Origin: Cenococcum geophilum 1.58
Lineage: Eukaryota > Ascomycota > Dothideomycetes > Gloniales > Gloniaceae
NCBI GenBank assembly: GCA_001692895.1
Contig: KV748225.1
Span: 868,001 to 932,000, forward strand
Length of the DNA: 64,000 bases
Reading direction: 5' to 3'
Every line of letters begins with the position of its first letter. Positions within the stretch are counted from its first letter, which is position 1. The notes below the pieces were generated by a model. It was not told where the DNA came from, did not search any database, and saw only the letters and a list, made by a program, of their open reading frames with translations. Position numbers and translations under genes: made by a program. Of this stretch, positions 1 through 11,179 are shown piece after piece.

Positions 1-1351
1 CTGGCAAAAACCGTAGTCTCCTCCTATTCCCGCTTTCTTTTCTATCTCTAAGGGTAGTAAAGAAGAAGCTGCACAAGAACATCTAAGACTAGTAGAAAAT
101 CTACAAGAATCCCTAAAGTGGGACCTAGTAGATATATACTATACAGATGGCTCTAAAGACAATAAATCAAATACAGCAGCCGTATGCAAAATAGGAGAGA
201 GAAATAGGATTAAATATGCAATATGCGAAATTATGGAGTAGAGCTTTATGCAGTCTATAGGCCCCTAGAACACCTAAAACACAAAGAACTAGAAGAAAAT
301 AGGTTTATATCTTTATAGATAGCCAAAGCGGCTATTAAGAAATTACAGCTTAATCTCTTACAGGAGGGCAAGAACCTAGTCTTTAAAATTACCAAAGCTG
401 TTCCTATCTAGTAATAAGCGAATATCCTATTAACTTCTATTGGGTCCCTACCACCTAAGAAATCTACGGAAAATAAAAAGCAGATAAACTAGTAAAAAGG
501 GCTCTCTAGAAGAAAAATAAAATCTCTATTCTTCTCTAGCCTACCTAGGGAAACGAGACAGAGAAAAGACACTAGATAGTGGAAAAATAAATTGGGCAAC
601 AGAACAAAAGCAAAGGAAAACACTATACTAGAATCTGTACAAAGGAAACTACCTTTCTCATTTGTAAAGCTACTAAGATAAATATCCTAAAAGCTACAAT
701 CAGCTTTCTTTTTAACTAAAACTAAGAAGGCTTCTTTAAATCCTTCTCTAAAAAAATAGGGAAGGATAAAGAAGGTAGATGCTTTAAGGACTGTACCAGG
801 GTACAAACCCCTACGCACCTCTTACTAAATGCAGACTACATTGGGAAGATAGAAAGAAATGCAAGACAAATAGGCTCTTCTCTCTCCTTAGAGAAGCTTT
901 TTTTGTACAAAGAAAGGAAGAAGGGCGCTTTTCTATTCTTAAGTAGGACAAAAATAGCTACTGGGAGTGGCTAAGAGCAGAAGGATCTCTAGAAGGAGGC
1001 AACTCCTACTAAAAGTCCTAGTAGAATAGACCATAGAAAGCAAAAGGACAGAAATAAACTATAAAAAGGACAGGGACAGGCGTTAGGATTATTTAGGATT
1101 TTATTCCAATTTTTTCTATTATTTTCCTATCGTTTTCTCACTACCTAATAGTTATTAGCAACCTAGTATCTTACGAGGAAGCGGTAAATCCCTAGTTTAG
1201 GGATTTATAAACTACTAGGACATAGCTACTAGTACATGTTAAGCTGCCTAGAAAGGATTCATGTATATAGAACTATAGCGCCATAGCCTAAAGGCTGCAT
1301 GCGCAGTATTGTACGTAGTATAATACAACGGATATAAAAAAAAAAAAAAAA
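1..1351 (+). mobile_element. LINE (Tad1-like) 3' portion with poly(A) tail, copy 1
   Basis: This is the 3' part of a non-LTR retrotransposon and it runs off the left edge. It is closely similar to 21430-22800, another copy in this window. It ends in an A-run at 1336-1351, after which the integrase of a Gy1 element resumes with YYPWTDGQTEIVN, so the LINE landed inside the Gy1 integrase core. The reading is a ribonuclease H domain followed by a C-terminal Cys/His motif, as in Tad1-clade fungal LINEs. It has small indels and stops. Its left TSD lies outside the window. Confidence 0.85.
110..1010 (+). pseudogene. broken LINE ORF2 C-terminus: RNase H and Cys/His motif
   Basis: The frame reads DIYYTDGSKDN near 140, which holds the first catalytic Asp of RNase H. 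The acidic motifs that follow are damaged here and clearer in the copy at 21540-22340. A CFKDC...THLLL motif near 780-830 is the C-terminal Cys/His finger that often follows RNase H in LINEs. There are at least four frameshifts and many stops, so nothing is expressed as protein. The assignment rests on motif order and on the second copy. Confidence 0.75.
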
Positions 1352-1852
1352 CTACCCCTAGACAGACGGCCAGACAGAGATTGTAAATTAATATTTAGAT
1401 TAGAGACTCCGGCCTTTTATTAACTACTTTTAAAACAACTAGGGTAAACTGCTACCCCTAATAAACTACGCCTAGGCGACCCTACCCTATAACTTTATAG
1501 GATTTGCACCTATCTAACTAAAAATAGGGTATTTACCCTAAATAAGCTTTAACTAGGATAGACTAGAAGAACTATAGACTATACGCAAGAAACTATCTTA
1601 TAAGGAAGCCTAGTAGTACGCCAAGCGCTTAGAGGAAGCCTAGACGGTAGCCTGTATAAATCTAAAAAAGGCCTAGAAATTAATAGAATAGTAGGCAAAT
1701 AAGTATAGGCGCGAACCCGACTTTACTATAGGCGATATAGTTTAGGTTATAATAAAGAACTAGAAGACGGAACGGCCTAGCTATAAGCTAAACTATTAAA
1801 TAGCGGGACCGTATAAGGTCCTTAAGAAGATAGGTAACTCGTATAAAGTAAA
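1352..1852 (+). pseudogene. Gy1 integrase core end and C-terminal GPY/F module
   Basis: The segment opens with YYPWTDGQTEIVN, matching the YHPQTDGQTERVN-type motif of Ty3/gypsy integrases. Near 1715-1850 it ends in FTIGDIVWVITKNWKT and then IAGPYKVLKKIGNSYKV, the GPY/F module that precedes chromodomains. TAG stops fall at Trp/Gln positions, as expected after RIP. The complete Gy2 element interrupts it at 1853. Confidence 0.85.
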
Positions 1853-2039
1853 TGTCACGGCACTAACCTAACGTATACTGTTTCATACTGTCTCGTACTG
1901 TTCCCTACTATTAGCTGGCCCACCACTAGCGACTTGGCGGCCGGCCCTACTATTTATATACAATACCCCCTTTCTACCTTCTTCCCCTCTTTATACTACA
2001 ACGTAGTTATTTAGTCTACTTTATTGCAGCACTATAACA
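1853..2039 (+). repeat. Gy2 5' LTR
   Basis: 187 bp, starting TGTCACGGCAC and ending in a mutated GTGACA (ATAACA). It differs from the 3' LTR almost only by transitions. The TSD GTAAA precedes it. Confidence 0.95.
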
Positions 2040-2204
2040 GTGTGTAGTATCTTTAATTTACGCCCCGTCGCGATTACTGATTCCCTATACCCTAGCCAAT
2101 TAACCTCTGCCCTAGAGTAATTATAACCTATATACGCCTCTGCTGAAACTAATACGTCCCTAGTATAGTCCTAGAACAATCCTTAGTTTTTACCTAGCGC
2201 CTAG

Positions 2205-3700
2205 ATGGGCGACACTAATGACGCCAAAATAGCCGAAACCTAGAACCCCCGCGACGTTTTCACAGACCTATTTATAGAAATATACCCTAATATCGCGTGG
2301 ACAATCCGCCGCTTCCTACCGTACCCTAAGACCTTTAAGCCTAGCAAAGCTTACTTTACCTTTATTAACTATACTAATAAGTTCCTTAATAATATTAAAG
2401 TAGGACTATAGTATATATATAATATAAACACCGCCAATAAGAAAGCTAACGAAAACCTTAGTGCCCTTATTACTTCTTAGATAGGAACTATTAACTCCCA
2501 GGCAGAGACTATTACCGTTCTAAAATAATTAACCCCTATAATAACGGTAGTAACCTAGTAGAAAAAACGGAGATCTAAAGACCTACCAATATTTAGCGGA
2601 AAAGGCACCCCGCTAGAATAATAAGCTAATTTTAAGACCTAGCATATTAAGATTAAGGGAGTCTTTAACCGGGACTGGGACTACTTTAATACAGTTCAGT
2701 CCTAGATCCTTTATATCTCGGATATGCTAGAGGATAAGGCCTATAAGTTTATTAAGCAGGGCCTAGAGCTTATATATAAGAACCCAAATAATACATCTAC
2801 GTGGAAATGGCCTACTAAGGAAGATATGCTTAAAGACCTTACTGCCCACTATAAGGTCCTTAATATAACCCAGGTCGCAAAGAATAAGCTTAACCATTTT
2901 CCCCAAGGCAAGCGTAATTACTGGTCCTAGAAGGGAGAGCTTAATAAGTTAATAGTCCGCGCTAAGAAGACAGATAAATAGAAGGTGGACCTACTCTAAA
3001 AGTTTATCTCTCCAAAGATGGAAGAGCTAGTACTTGGACTAGCCTATAAAATTAATAATAGCGACTATACAGATTAGAGCAAGTAGATGGATATATTTAC
3101 TAAGAACCTCGCGAACTATGCATACTAAGCCAACCTTAAGAAGAACGCTAACCACCGCCTACCTGCCTAAGCCCCTGCCCCTATATTAACCCCGACCCTA
3201 GCAGTAACTAGAGAACCTATAGACCTTAATAGAATCTTAGATATAGAGCGTAAGCGCCGCGTTAATAATAGACTATGCCTTACCTGTGGCCTACCCGGCC
3301 ACTAGAAGGATGCCTATAACCCCGCCAAAATAGTAAACCTAGTCCCAATACTATCCCGTTAAACAACGCGAATAAATAACCGCGGATATAGCGACTGTAG
3401 AGTCCATTATGGACGCGGCGACCGCAAAGCCTATTATAGCCGCGGTAGATAACCCCCCCCATTTAACCCTACGGCTTAGTTACTCCAAACCATGCCCTAT
3501 ATAGGAGCCCAACCCGTTAATAATGCCTAGTATTAGCGACTTCGCGCTAGCGAATACGAACACGGCCATATTGTTAGCAAGGTATTGTCTTCCTATACCC
3601 TAACTAAAATAGAGATAGATACCACTAGCTAGACGGACACTAGACCGCCCCGCTAAGACAGCCCTATACCCTAGTTGTTAAAAGGTAGACCCTTGGACTA
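2205..3700 (+). pseudogene. gag: Gy2 gag with CCHC zinc knuckle
   Basis: The reading starts at ATG 2205 (MGDTNDAK). The best preserved stretch is 2724-2930 (68 codons without a stop). A zinc knuckle, CLTCGLPGHWKDAYNP, sits near 3275-3322; its last Cys has become Tyr by a G-to-A change. Many TAG codons fall where Trp/Gln is expected. Gag would form the particle and bind element RNA. The same gag in the minus-strand copy (15851-18425) lost its start codon (ATG to ATA). Confidence 0.85.
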
Positions 3701-6700
3701 AGTCGCGCTTAAGGGTCTAAACTATATAAGGAGGAAGACGAGAAGATTAGGTCCCTATTACTAGATTAATTAATCCTTTCTATTAGTAAACTGCTACTTA
3801 ATCTTAGATTAGCAAACAGTAATAAGAAATTAATCCTTATTTAAACCCAACTCTCCTTATTACGTAACCTATACCCCTAAGTTTATATCAATATAGTAAG
3901 CCTAGTGGACTCCGGTAGTACTGCAATGGTATTTACTAATATAGAGTCTATTATAAGAAAGTATAACGTTATAACTAAGAAGCTGCTGGCACCTAGGCTA
4001 CTGCGCCTTATAAACGGCATCCCAACTTCGCTTATTACGGACTACTTTACCGCCCAAATGTTAATTGGCCTCTATACTAAAGCCATGCTCTTTTTCGTTA
4101 CTAAACTCTCGCCTACTACCCTAATTATCCTAGGTATACCCTAGCTTCAGAAGCACGAGCCCCGTCCTAGCTTTAGGAAACTCAAGATCCGCTTCAACTT
4201 AGACTACTACTCTAGGCACTACCTCCCGTAGGGGATAGCCGACGTTAGTAGGGACGCCCTATATAGACACTCAGCACTACTAAGCCTAGTGCCTAGGACT
4301 ATATATAAAGCCCTAATAGTAGAAGACGTTCCTAATAAAGGGGAGCCTATATAGCTGTAAAGAAATAAGATAGTGGAAGACTAGACTAACCTAGCACTTA
4401 AGACTAAAACAACGGGCTAGCCAGCCCTACCGAGACCAAGGAAGAAGGTCCGCTTTATGCCGCCACTATTAAGAAACCAACCCCAACCCAGGCACTATTT
4501 AAACCCTAGCCGCCTAGCCTAACACCCAGAACTAAGCCATATGCTATATACGCACACTACAGCTCGCGTTATAGTAAGGACTAGCTATAGAACTACTAAG
4601 ACCCAGATAATAGAAACCGCGCCACCGCAACGCCTAACCTTACACCTGTCTCCCGCGCGTACCGTATAGGGCCACCGCCTCATTTCCGCCCCCCTAGGCC
4701 GACTAAGCTATGCTAGCCCAGCCGTAGCACCGGAGAGCCAGATACGCCCCAACCTAGACAATATTAAATACACCTATGCTATTAATTTTACCCAGTTCTA
4801 TAAGTAAAAAGACGTAAAGATAATAAGGATCTATATAGCGGAGCTAGTAGAACTAGTTAAACAAGATAAGCACTAATAGCTGCTTAAAGAGCTGCCTATA
4901 GGCCTAATAGAAGTACCGAACCTATTAGAAAGGTCTTTCCGCCGGCTAGTAGAAGGCGACTATATAATAAAGGAAGCCTATAAAGCGCTCCCCCCCTATT
5001 TCTATAACTTCCTTAAGATAAATCTAAAAACTAAACCTAAGCTTTTATATTGGAAGATAGTTAACACCAATGTTAAAAAATTTCTAAAAGGCAAACTAGG
5101 ATTAACCCGCAAAGATATTCTATAACGCCTACCAAAGGAGTTTAGTAAATATATTAAGCACTTCCTCCCTAAGAACGCAGATAAGCTGCCCCCTTACTAA
5201 CCATAGGACTATAAAATTGAGATCACCCCCAGAAACTAGGCCCTATACTATAAAAATAGACCACTCTTACCTGCTAAACTTAGGTATGTAAAGAAGTGGA
5301 TTAATAAGATGCTAGATAAGGGTTTTATCTATAAATTAACCTTACTAGCTGCCGTACCACTCCTCCTCACTATTAAGCCCGGCGGCGGTGTATAAATCTA
5401 CTATAACTACTAAGGCCTAAACACAGTTACTATTAAGAATCGATACCTACTGTTACTAATCCGCGAGACACTTGACGCACTTTGTGGCGCTAAGTACTTT
5501 ACTAAACTTAATATAATTGCTACGTTTAACCGGATCCGGATTACGGAGGGCCATAAGTGGCTTATAGCATTTATTACCCGGTTCGGACTCTATAAGATAC
5601 TAATTATACCATTCGGCCTCTATAACGCACCCACTATATTCCAGAACTATATTAACTATATTCTATATAACGCCCTTAATAACTACTACACTGCCTACCT
5701 TAATAACGTCCTTATCTTTTCTAAAACACGCGCCGAGCATATTAAGTATATAAATGAAGTTATCTAAAGACTTAGTAATGCTGGACTTTAGATTAATATT
5801 AATAAGTCTAAGTTCTACTCTACTAAAATAAAATACCTCGGCTTAATTATCTCAACTAATGGCATAACTATAGACCCTAAGAAGATACAGGCCTTATAGG
5901 AATAGAAGGACCCAACATTAATTAAAGAACTATAACAATTTCTTAGCTTCGCGAACTTCTACTAACAATTTATCCAAGGCTACTCTACTATTGCTATACC
6001 TATAACAAAACTTCTAAAGAAGGATATCGGATGGTTATAGGGACTAGAACAAGCTAAATCGTTTAAGGCCCTTAAGGGAGCCTTTACTTTAGCACCAGTA
6101 CTAGCATACTATAACTATATAAAGAAAACAGTAGTAGAGACAGATATATTAAATTAGGCTTCTAGCGGAGTCCTTTCCTAGTATAACAACAACGGAAAAT
6201 TAAGACCGGTTGCATTCTTCTCTATAAAGTACTCCACGCCAAAATATAACTATAAAATCTACAATAAAGAACTCCTAGCTATTATTAAGGCTTTAGAGGA
6301 ATAGCGTCCTAAGCTATAAGGGACTAAGGAGCCGTTTAAAATTATTACCAACCATAAGAACCTATAGACGTTTATAACTACTAAGCAGCTAAACTAGCGC
6401 CAAGTTTAGTAGGCAGAGTTCCTTTTATAGTTTAATTTTATAATTATATATAGACCTAATAGCAAAGCCACGCTCCCTAACGCCCTAAGCTGGCTACTAG
6501 GAATAAGGCCTAAGGACGCTAATAACAAACGCCTCCGCTACCAAGCCTAAGTCGTTATACCGCCTTAGAAAGTTAACCCTACAATCTTAGAAGAATTACT
6601 ATATAAGTCCTATAACTCTAATAACGCGGAGTTTATAGCCGCTCTAGACCCCGAAATAGCTAAAAAGTCACTAAACGAGTTAATCTAGCTAGGATACCAG

Positions 6701-8275
6701 GAGAACGAACTTGTAAGAGATATAGTGGCAGCCCTATATAATTGGAAAGCTTGCCATTAGCTAAAGAAAATTAGAAAATTACTCTATTGTGATAAGTTAG
6801 AATATAGTATTATTAATGGATAGATCTACTTCCGCTAACGTCTCTTTATCCCTAACGCCCTAGACCTCTATTTAAAAGTTACCTATCGCTCTTATAGCAG
6901 CGGCCCCGCTAGTTACCCCGGCCGGGTTAAGACTTTTAACCTCTTAAACTAAACATACTAGTAGCCAGGAATCTCCCAGTTCACGGCTACCTTTATTAAA
7001 GACTATACCCTATACTTTCGTACTAAGACCCCCCATTCTACCCCGCCCGGTTTCCTAAAGCCACTAAAATTACCCGCCTGCCTATAGACTGATATCTTAA
7101 TTAACTATATTATAACGCTGCTAGTATACCAACGCCACGGTAAGGTATATAAATATATCCTTGTTATTATGGACCGCCTAACTAAAATATAATACCTTAT
7201 TCTAGTAATAGGACTCTTAATAGAGGAGTTAGTTAATAGCTTTATTAATAATATATATAAGCTCCACGGTATACTAAGCACGATTATCTCCGATTACGGC
7301 ATATAATTTATTAGCGACTTCTAGCAACAACTAAGTAAACGCCTTAAGACAACCTTATAACTAAGCTTAGCCTAGCACCTAGAAATAGACGGCTAAACTA
7401 AAATTATTAACGCCGCCGTAAATAAATACCTTTATACTTTTGTTAGCTTTATATAGGACAACTAGGTTAACTACCTACCGCTTACCAAGTTTGCTATAAA
7501 TAACCAAGTTAACAAGAGCACAGGCATCTCCCCATTTTTTGCAAACTATAGCTTTAACCCTCGCCTTAGAATTAAGCCTACTAGCCCCTACCTACTAACA
7601 CTATTAGCACAAGTAAAGAAGGAGTTTTTCCGCGCAGACTTTATGGCTAACCGCTTTAAGCGGATATTAATATAGCTTAAGGCCCTAGCCCGGATTTTAT
7701 AGNAANGNTATAAANANAATACTAATACCNATAGGNATAAGAGCGCGTTATTCTANAAAGGTAATATAGTTATAGTTAGCTTAGAAAATATAAAGATAAA
7801 TAGACCTAAGAAGAAATAGGACGATAAATAGGACGGCTTATACCCCGTACTCGCAGTATACCAAGGGGCAGTTATAGTAGACCTCTTGGACTATATCTAA
7901 GTAAATAAATCCTTTTATATATCTAAGGTCCGCCTTTAGGCTGCTAAAGAGATCCTTAGCCAAGCAAATATTAATACCGTAGAGCGCCGTAATATACAAG
8001 GACGAGTGGTAGAGAGAGACGATAATGGCAACATAGAAGATAAATAGGAGTTTAAGAAAATCCTTAATGTACACGACGAAGACCCCTAGGGCCTAACTTA
8101 TGAGATTAAATGGAAATATTATAAGGATATAACCTGGTAGCTAGAGGAAGACCTAAAGAGTTACAAACAAGCTGTATAGCGCTTTTATAAGTAACACCCT
8201 AAGAAGCCAGGACCCCTAGACTGGGTATAAGATAAGGAAAAGTCACACTAAGGTCGCGGCCGACCACCGTATTAA
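3700..8275 (+). pseudogene. pol: Gy2 pol: protease, RT, RNase H, integrase, chromodomain
   Basis: The protease shows DSGST near 3908 and ILGIPWLQ near 4129-4150. RT runs about 5200-5960; its catalytic box reads YLNNVLIF near 5698, with both Asp codons changed to Asn. RNase H follows to about 6480. The integrase zinc-finger region lies around 6720-6960 and the core at 7080-7500 (MDRLTK, DGWTK). A chromodomain (YEIKWKYYKDITW) lies at about 8098-8215. The natural stop is the TAA at 8273-8275. Stops, Asp-to-Asn changes and Ns make it non-functional. Confidence 0.9.
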
Positions 8276-8449
8276 AATTTATGGTGGTTGAGATGTTATA
8301 GAACTTTAACCGGCGGTTAAAGTTATCTAATTAGCTAAATTCTCGCCAAGAAACGCCACACGGACCAATTTAAGTGGTGGTGTGGAGTTCTGCCGACCTT
8401 ACTCACTAAACTAACTAATTAGGATTTTCCATACCCGGTATAGAAAATC
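8252..8449 (+). other. Gy2 3' UTR with three palindromes
   Basis: Right after the pol stop region come GGTCGCGGCCGACC (8252-8265), a 23-bp palindrome with arms AACTTTAACCG (8302-8324), and a 27-bp palindrome with arms GATTTTCCATACC (8423-8449). The second and third also occur in Gy3 but in reversed order and orientation (19697-19804, 55886-55993, 32018-32125). They could form RNA hairpins; their function is unknown. Confidence 0.8.
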
Positions 8450-8565
8450 GCCATTGGCTTGGTTAAGGGCGGTAAGCGGAACTGATATCTTTGCGGTAGA
8501 AAATAGGCAACCCCGTACACTGCCTATTTTTAAGTTATCTATTTAGTTTAGGGACTAAACCGTCT

Positions 8566-8577
8566 AGGGGAGAGGAG
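8566..8577 (+). promoter_or_regulatory. Gy2 polypurine tract
   Basis: AGGGGAGAGGAG lies 3 bp before the 3' LTR at 8581, the expected place for the plus-strand primer of an LTR retrotransposon. Confidence 0.75.
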
Positions 8578-8580
8578 TAC

Positions 8581-8767
8581 TGTCACGGCACTAACCTAAC
8601 GTATACTGTTTTATACTATCTCGTACTATTCCCTACTATTGGCTAGCCCACCACTAGCGACTTGGCGGCTAGCCCTACTATTTATATACAATACCCCCTT
8701 TCCACCTTCTTCCCCTCTTCATACTACAACGTAGTTATTCAGTCTACTTCATTGTAGCACTGTGACA
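8581..8767 (+). repeat. Gy2 3' LTR
   Basis: 187 bp, TGTCAC...GTGACA, better preserved at its end than the 5' LTR. It is followed by the TSD GTAAA (8768-8772). Confidence 0.95.
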
Positions 8768-9067
8768 GTAAAGCTCCTAGATTTAATTAAGGTTTACCCT
8801 GTTTTCTTACTAGATAAGCTATGGAAAGCTATAAACAACCTATTACCTAGATAAAAGAACGAACCTCCCCTACTAATTTAAGTTAATAGCGACAATAAAT
8901 AGGAAATTAAAAAAGTACTAGCCTATAAGCTAGTAAGGAAAACGCTAAAGTACCGCGTTAGTTAAAAAGGCTATAACCTAGATCCTACCTAGTACCCTAT
9001 ATAGAACTTTATTAGTAGTCCCTATAAGCTTTAAAAATTCTATAACCGCTACCCTAATAAACTAGGA
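8768..9067 (+). pseudogene. Gy1 pol tail with chromodomain
   Basis: The frame continues from 1852 (VKLLDL...VYPVF, the end of the integrase) into a chromodomain: KVLAYKLVRKTLKYRVSWKG, then NLDPT...FYNRYPNKLG. A minus-strand copy of the same protein is at about 24360-24660. The element at 9068 interrupts it, and the frame resumes at 11182 as PLKYLDEW. Confidence 0.85.
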
Positions 9068-9282
9068 CATTAGGAAATTTTTTTTTAGGCACGTTGTTGC
9101 AAGCGAAAATCGGAGTCTGCAAAACCTGCGTAAGTCGCAATTTGCGGCGATTCGCAGCAAATTGCTACAAACACGCAGCTATGTATAAGTAGCCTATGCA
9201 AATTGCTACAAATACGCAGCTACTTATAAGTAGCCTGTGCGAATTGCTGCAAATTACCGCAAATTGCTACAAATACGCAGAA

Positions 9283-9985
9283 GCTCCGTACGAAGCTCTA
9301 TACGAAGCTCTATACAAAGCTCTACACGAAGCTTTACACGAAGTTCTATATAAAGCTCTGCACGAAGTTCTACACAAAGCTCTGCACGAAGTTCTACACG
9401 AAGCTCTGCACGAAGCTCTGCGTACAGAGGCTCTGTACGAAGCTCTGCACGAGGCTCTGCACGAAGCTCTGCACGAGGCTCTGTACGAAGCTCTGTACGA
9501 GGCTCTGCACGAAGCTCTGCACGAGGCTCTGCACGAAGCTCTATACGAAGCTCTACACGAAGTTCTGCACGAAGCTCTGCACGAAGTTTCTACACGAAGC
9601 TCTGCACGAAGCTCTGCGTACAGAGGCTCTGGCCACGAAGCTCTACACGAAGCTCTACACGAAGTTCTGCACGAAGCTCTGCACGAAGCTCTGCACGAAG
9701 TTCTATACGAAGCTCTGCACGAAGCTCTACGTATAGAGGCTCTGCACGAAGCTCTATACGAAGCTCTACACGAAGCTCTACACGAAGCCCTACACGAAGC
9801 TCTATACGAAGCTCTACACGAAGCTCTACACAAAGCTCTACTAAGACTCTATATGAAGCTCTGCACGAAGCTCTACACGAAGCTCTATACGAAACTCTGT
9901 GCAAAGCTCTACGTATAGAGGCTCTGCACGAGGCTCTTCGCGAAGCTCTGCGTATGGAGGCTCTACACGAAGCTCCGCATGACAC
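9283..9985. repeat. 12-bp satellite array (about 58 units)
   Basis: The unit is close to CACGAAGCTCTG. Because 12 is a multiple of 3, a stop-free unit gives long open frames on both strands (for example 9196-9918 plus and 9267-9833 minus) that are not genes. Within the array the main variation is CTCTGC versus CTCTAC and CACG versus TACG, the transitions expected of RIP. A 14-bp variant unit with GTATAGAGG recurs. Confidence 0.95.
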
Positions 9986-10130
9986 ATTACTATTGGGTCC
10001 CCGCTATATTCCCGATAGCCTCTACACATAGGTAGCCACCTTATTTTTTACCCTTCCTTCCTTACATCCTCCCTACCTAGAGAGGCACCAGAACGGCAGC
10101 TAGCAGACGACTATTGCCAGAACCAGATAA

Positions 10131-10375
10131 CCGTCACCAGAACCAGACGACCGTCCCTAGAGCCAGACGACCGTCCCTAGAGCTAGACGACCGTCGTCAT
10201 CCAGACGACTGTCACCAGAGCTAGACGATCGTCGCAAGAGCCAGACGACCGTCGCCAGAGCCAGACGACCGTCGCCAGAGCTAGACGATCGTCGCTAGAG
10301 CCAGACGACTGTCGTTAGAGCTAGACGACCGTCGCCAGAGCTAGACGACCGTCGCCAGAGCTAGACAACCGCCAA
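10131..10375. repeat. 20-bp satellite array (about 12 units)
   Basis: The unit is close to CCAGACGACCGTCGCCAGAG with an exact 20-bp period. It holds the self-complementary core GACGACCGTC. The second element copy has about one unit (14825-14855). Confidence 0.9.
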
Positions 10376-10504
10376 CCGTTCGAACGACCCAGCTAGCAAA
10401 CACTGAACGATTCGATCGGTCGAATTAAACCAGAGCCTTATTATTAGTCTATTACCGAATCGAATCGAATTAAGCCCTCCTATGGAGGCACCCCGGACGA
10501 CTAC

Positions 10505-10752
10505 CGTTCAGAGGTAGTATAGATAGATAGGTACAGACGGTAGGCATAGACAGGTAGGAACAGATAGTAGGCATAGACAGGTAGGTATAGACAGTAGGCA
10601 TAGATAGGTAGGTATAGGTAGGTGGGTATAGATAGATAGATAGATAGATAGGCAGGTAGGTAGGCAGGTAGGTAGGTAGATAGGTAGGCAGGTAGGCAGG
10701 CAGGTAGGCAGGCAGGCAGGCAGGTAGGTAGGTAGGTAGGCAGGTAGGCAAA
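10505..10752. repeat. GGTA/GGCA tetranucleotide array
   Basis: An irregular run of GGTA, GGCA and GATA tetranucleotides, with longer units GGTAGGCATAGACA at the left. It explains the Tyr-Leu-Pro-Thr-rich open frames on the minus strand here, which are artefacts. Confidence 0.9.
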
Positions 10753-10919
10753 TACCGCCAATTGACGATTTGGAGCCTCTATAAGAGGCTTCCCCCTTAA
10801 TACCTAAGTAGATAGCTCTATATTTTATATAGTTATAATATAAATATATTTAAAAGAATATTATAGTAATCTATGGGAATATGTAATAATCTGGGTATTA
10901 TATAATATAATTTATATAG

Positions 10920-11040
10920 TTACAATTTGTACAGTTTGTACATTTCGTATATTTCGTACATTTCGTACATTTTGTACATTTCGTACATTTCGTACATTTC
11001 GTACATTTCGTATATTTTGTACATTTCGTACATTTCGCAC
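10920..11040. repeat. 9-bp satellite array (about 13 units)
   Basis: The unit is TACATTTCG with minor variants. On the minus strand it reads as Lys-Cys-Thr or Tyr-Glu-Met repeats, which are artefacts of the 3n period. A diverged version (GTTCGTACA) is at 15540-15625. Confidence 0.9.
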
Positions 11041-11179
11041 AGTGGTTGAGTATTTTGCCGCAATTTGCTATAGGATGCTGCAATTTTGTTGCAAAATGCG
11101 CGTTTTACGCAAATCGCTAAGGACCATATACAAATTGCCGCAAACCGCAACAACGAGCCCAAAAAAAAATTTCCTGATG

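Larger units (their letters stand above)
1853..8767 (+). mobile_element. Gy2 chromovirus (Ty3/gypsy), complete with both LTRs
   Basis: The element is 6915 bp with 187-bp LTRs and a perfect 5-bp TSD, GTAAA (1848-1852 and 8768-8772). LTR ends are TGTCAC...GTGACA. Order on the plus strand: LTR, gag with zinc knuckle, protease, reverse transcriptase, RNase H, integrase, chromodomain, palindromic 3' UTR, polypurine tract, LTR. All reading frames are broken by RIP-type stops. Scattered N bases occur in the integrase C-terminal region (7703-7757). A truncated minus-strand copy lies at 15851-18612. Confidence 0.95.
9068..11179. mobile_element. satellite-filled terminal-inverted-repeat element, copy 1
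   Basis: The 2112-bp insert in Gy1 has 33-bp terminal inverted repeats (9068-9100 and 11147-11179) that agree at 30 of 33 positions. Each starts CAT(T/C)AGGAAA, followed by nine T and (A/G)GGC. The TSD is 2-3 bp (GA or GGA), because the Gy1 frame is restored when it is counted once. It has no transposase frame. The body is a series of four satellites: 12-bp (9283-9985), 20-bp (10131-10375), GGTA/GGCA 4-bp (10505-10752) and 9-bp (10920-11040), joined by short unique spacers. A second copy with the same order lies at 11521-15850. It is presumably a non-autonomous DNA transposon. The CA(T/C)(T/C)A start and short TSD loosely recall CACTA ends, but that is speculation. Confidence 0.8.

Noticed and set aside
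9196..9918. 240-codon open frame on the plus strand (and 188, 131 and 62 codons on the minus strand)
   Set aside because: All come from a 12-bp satellite whose unit lacks stops in several frames on both strands. No start context or product is supported.
10131..10375. Possible CRISPR-like array (20-bp period)
   Set aside because: Units are adjacent with no unique spacers, and the context is a eukaryotic transposon. The same applies to the 38-bp and 62-71-bp arrays.
10470..10761. Pro-Thr-Tyr-Leu-rich minus-strand frames
   Set aside because: They are translations of the GGTA/GGCA array; the same happens at 15048-15385.
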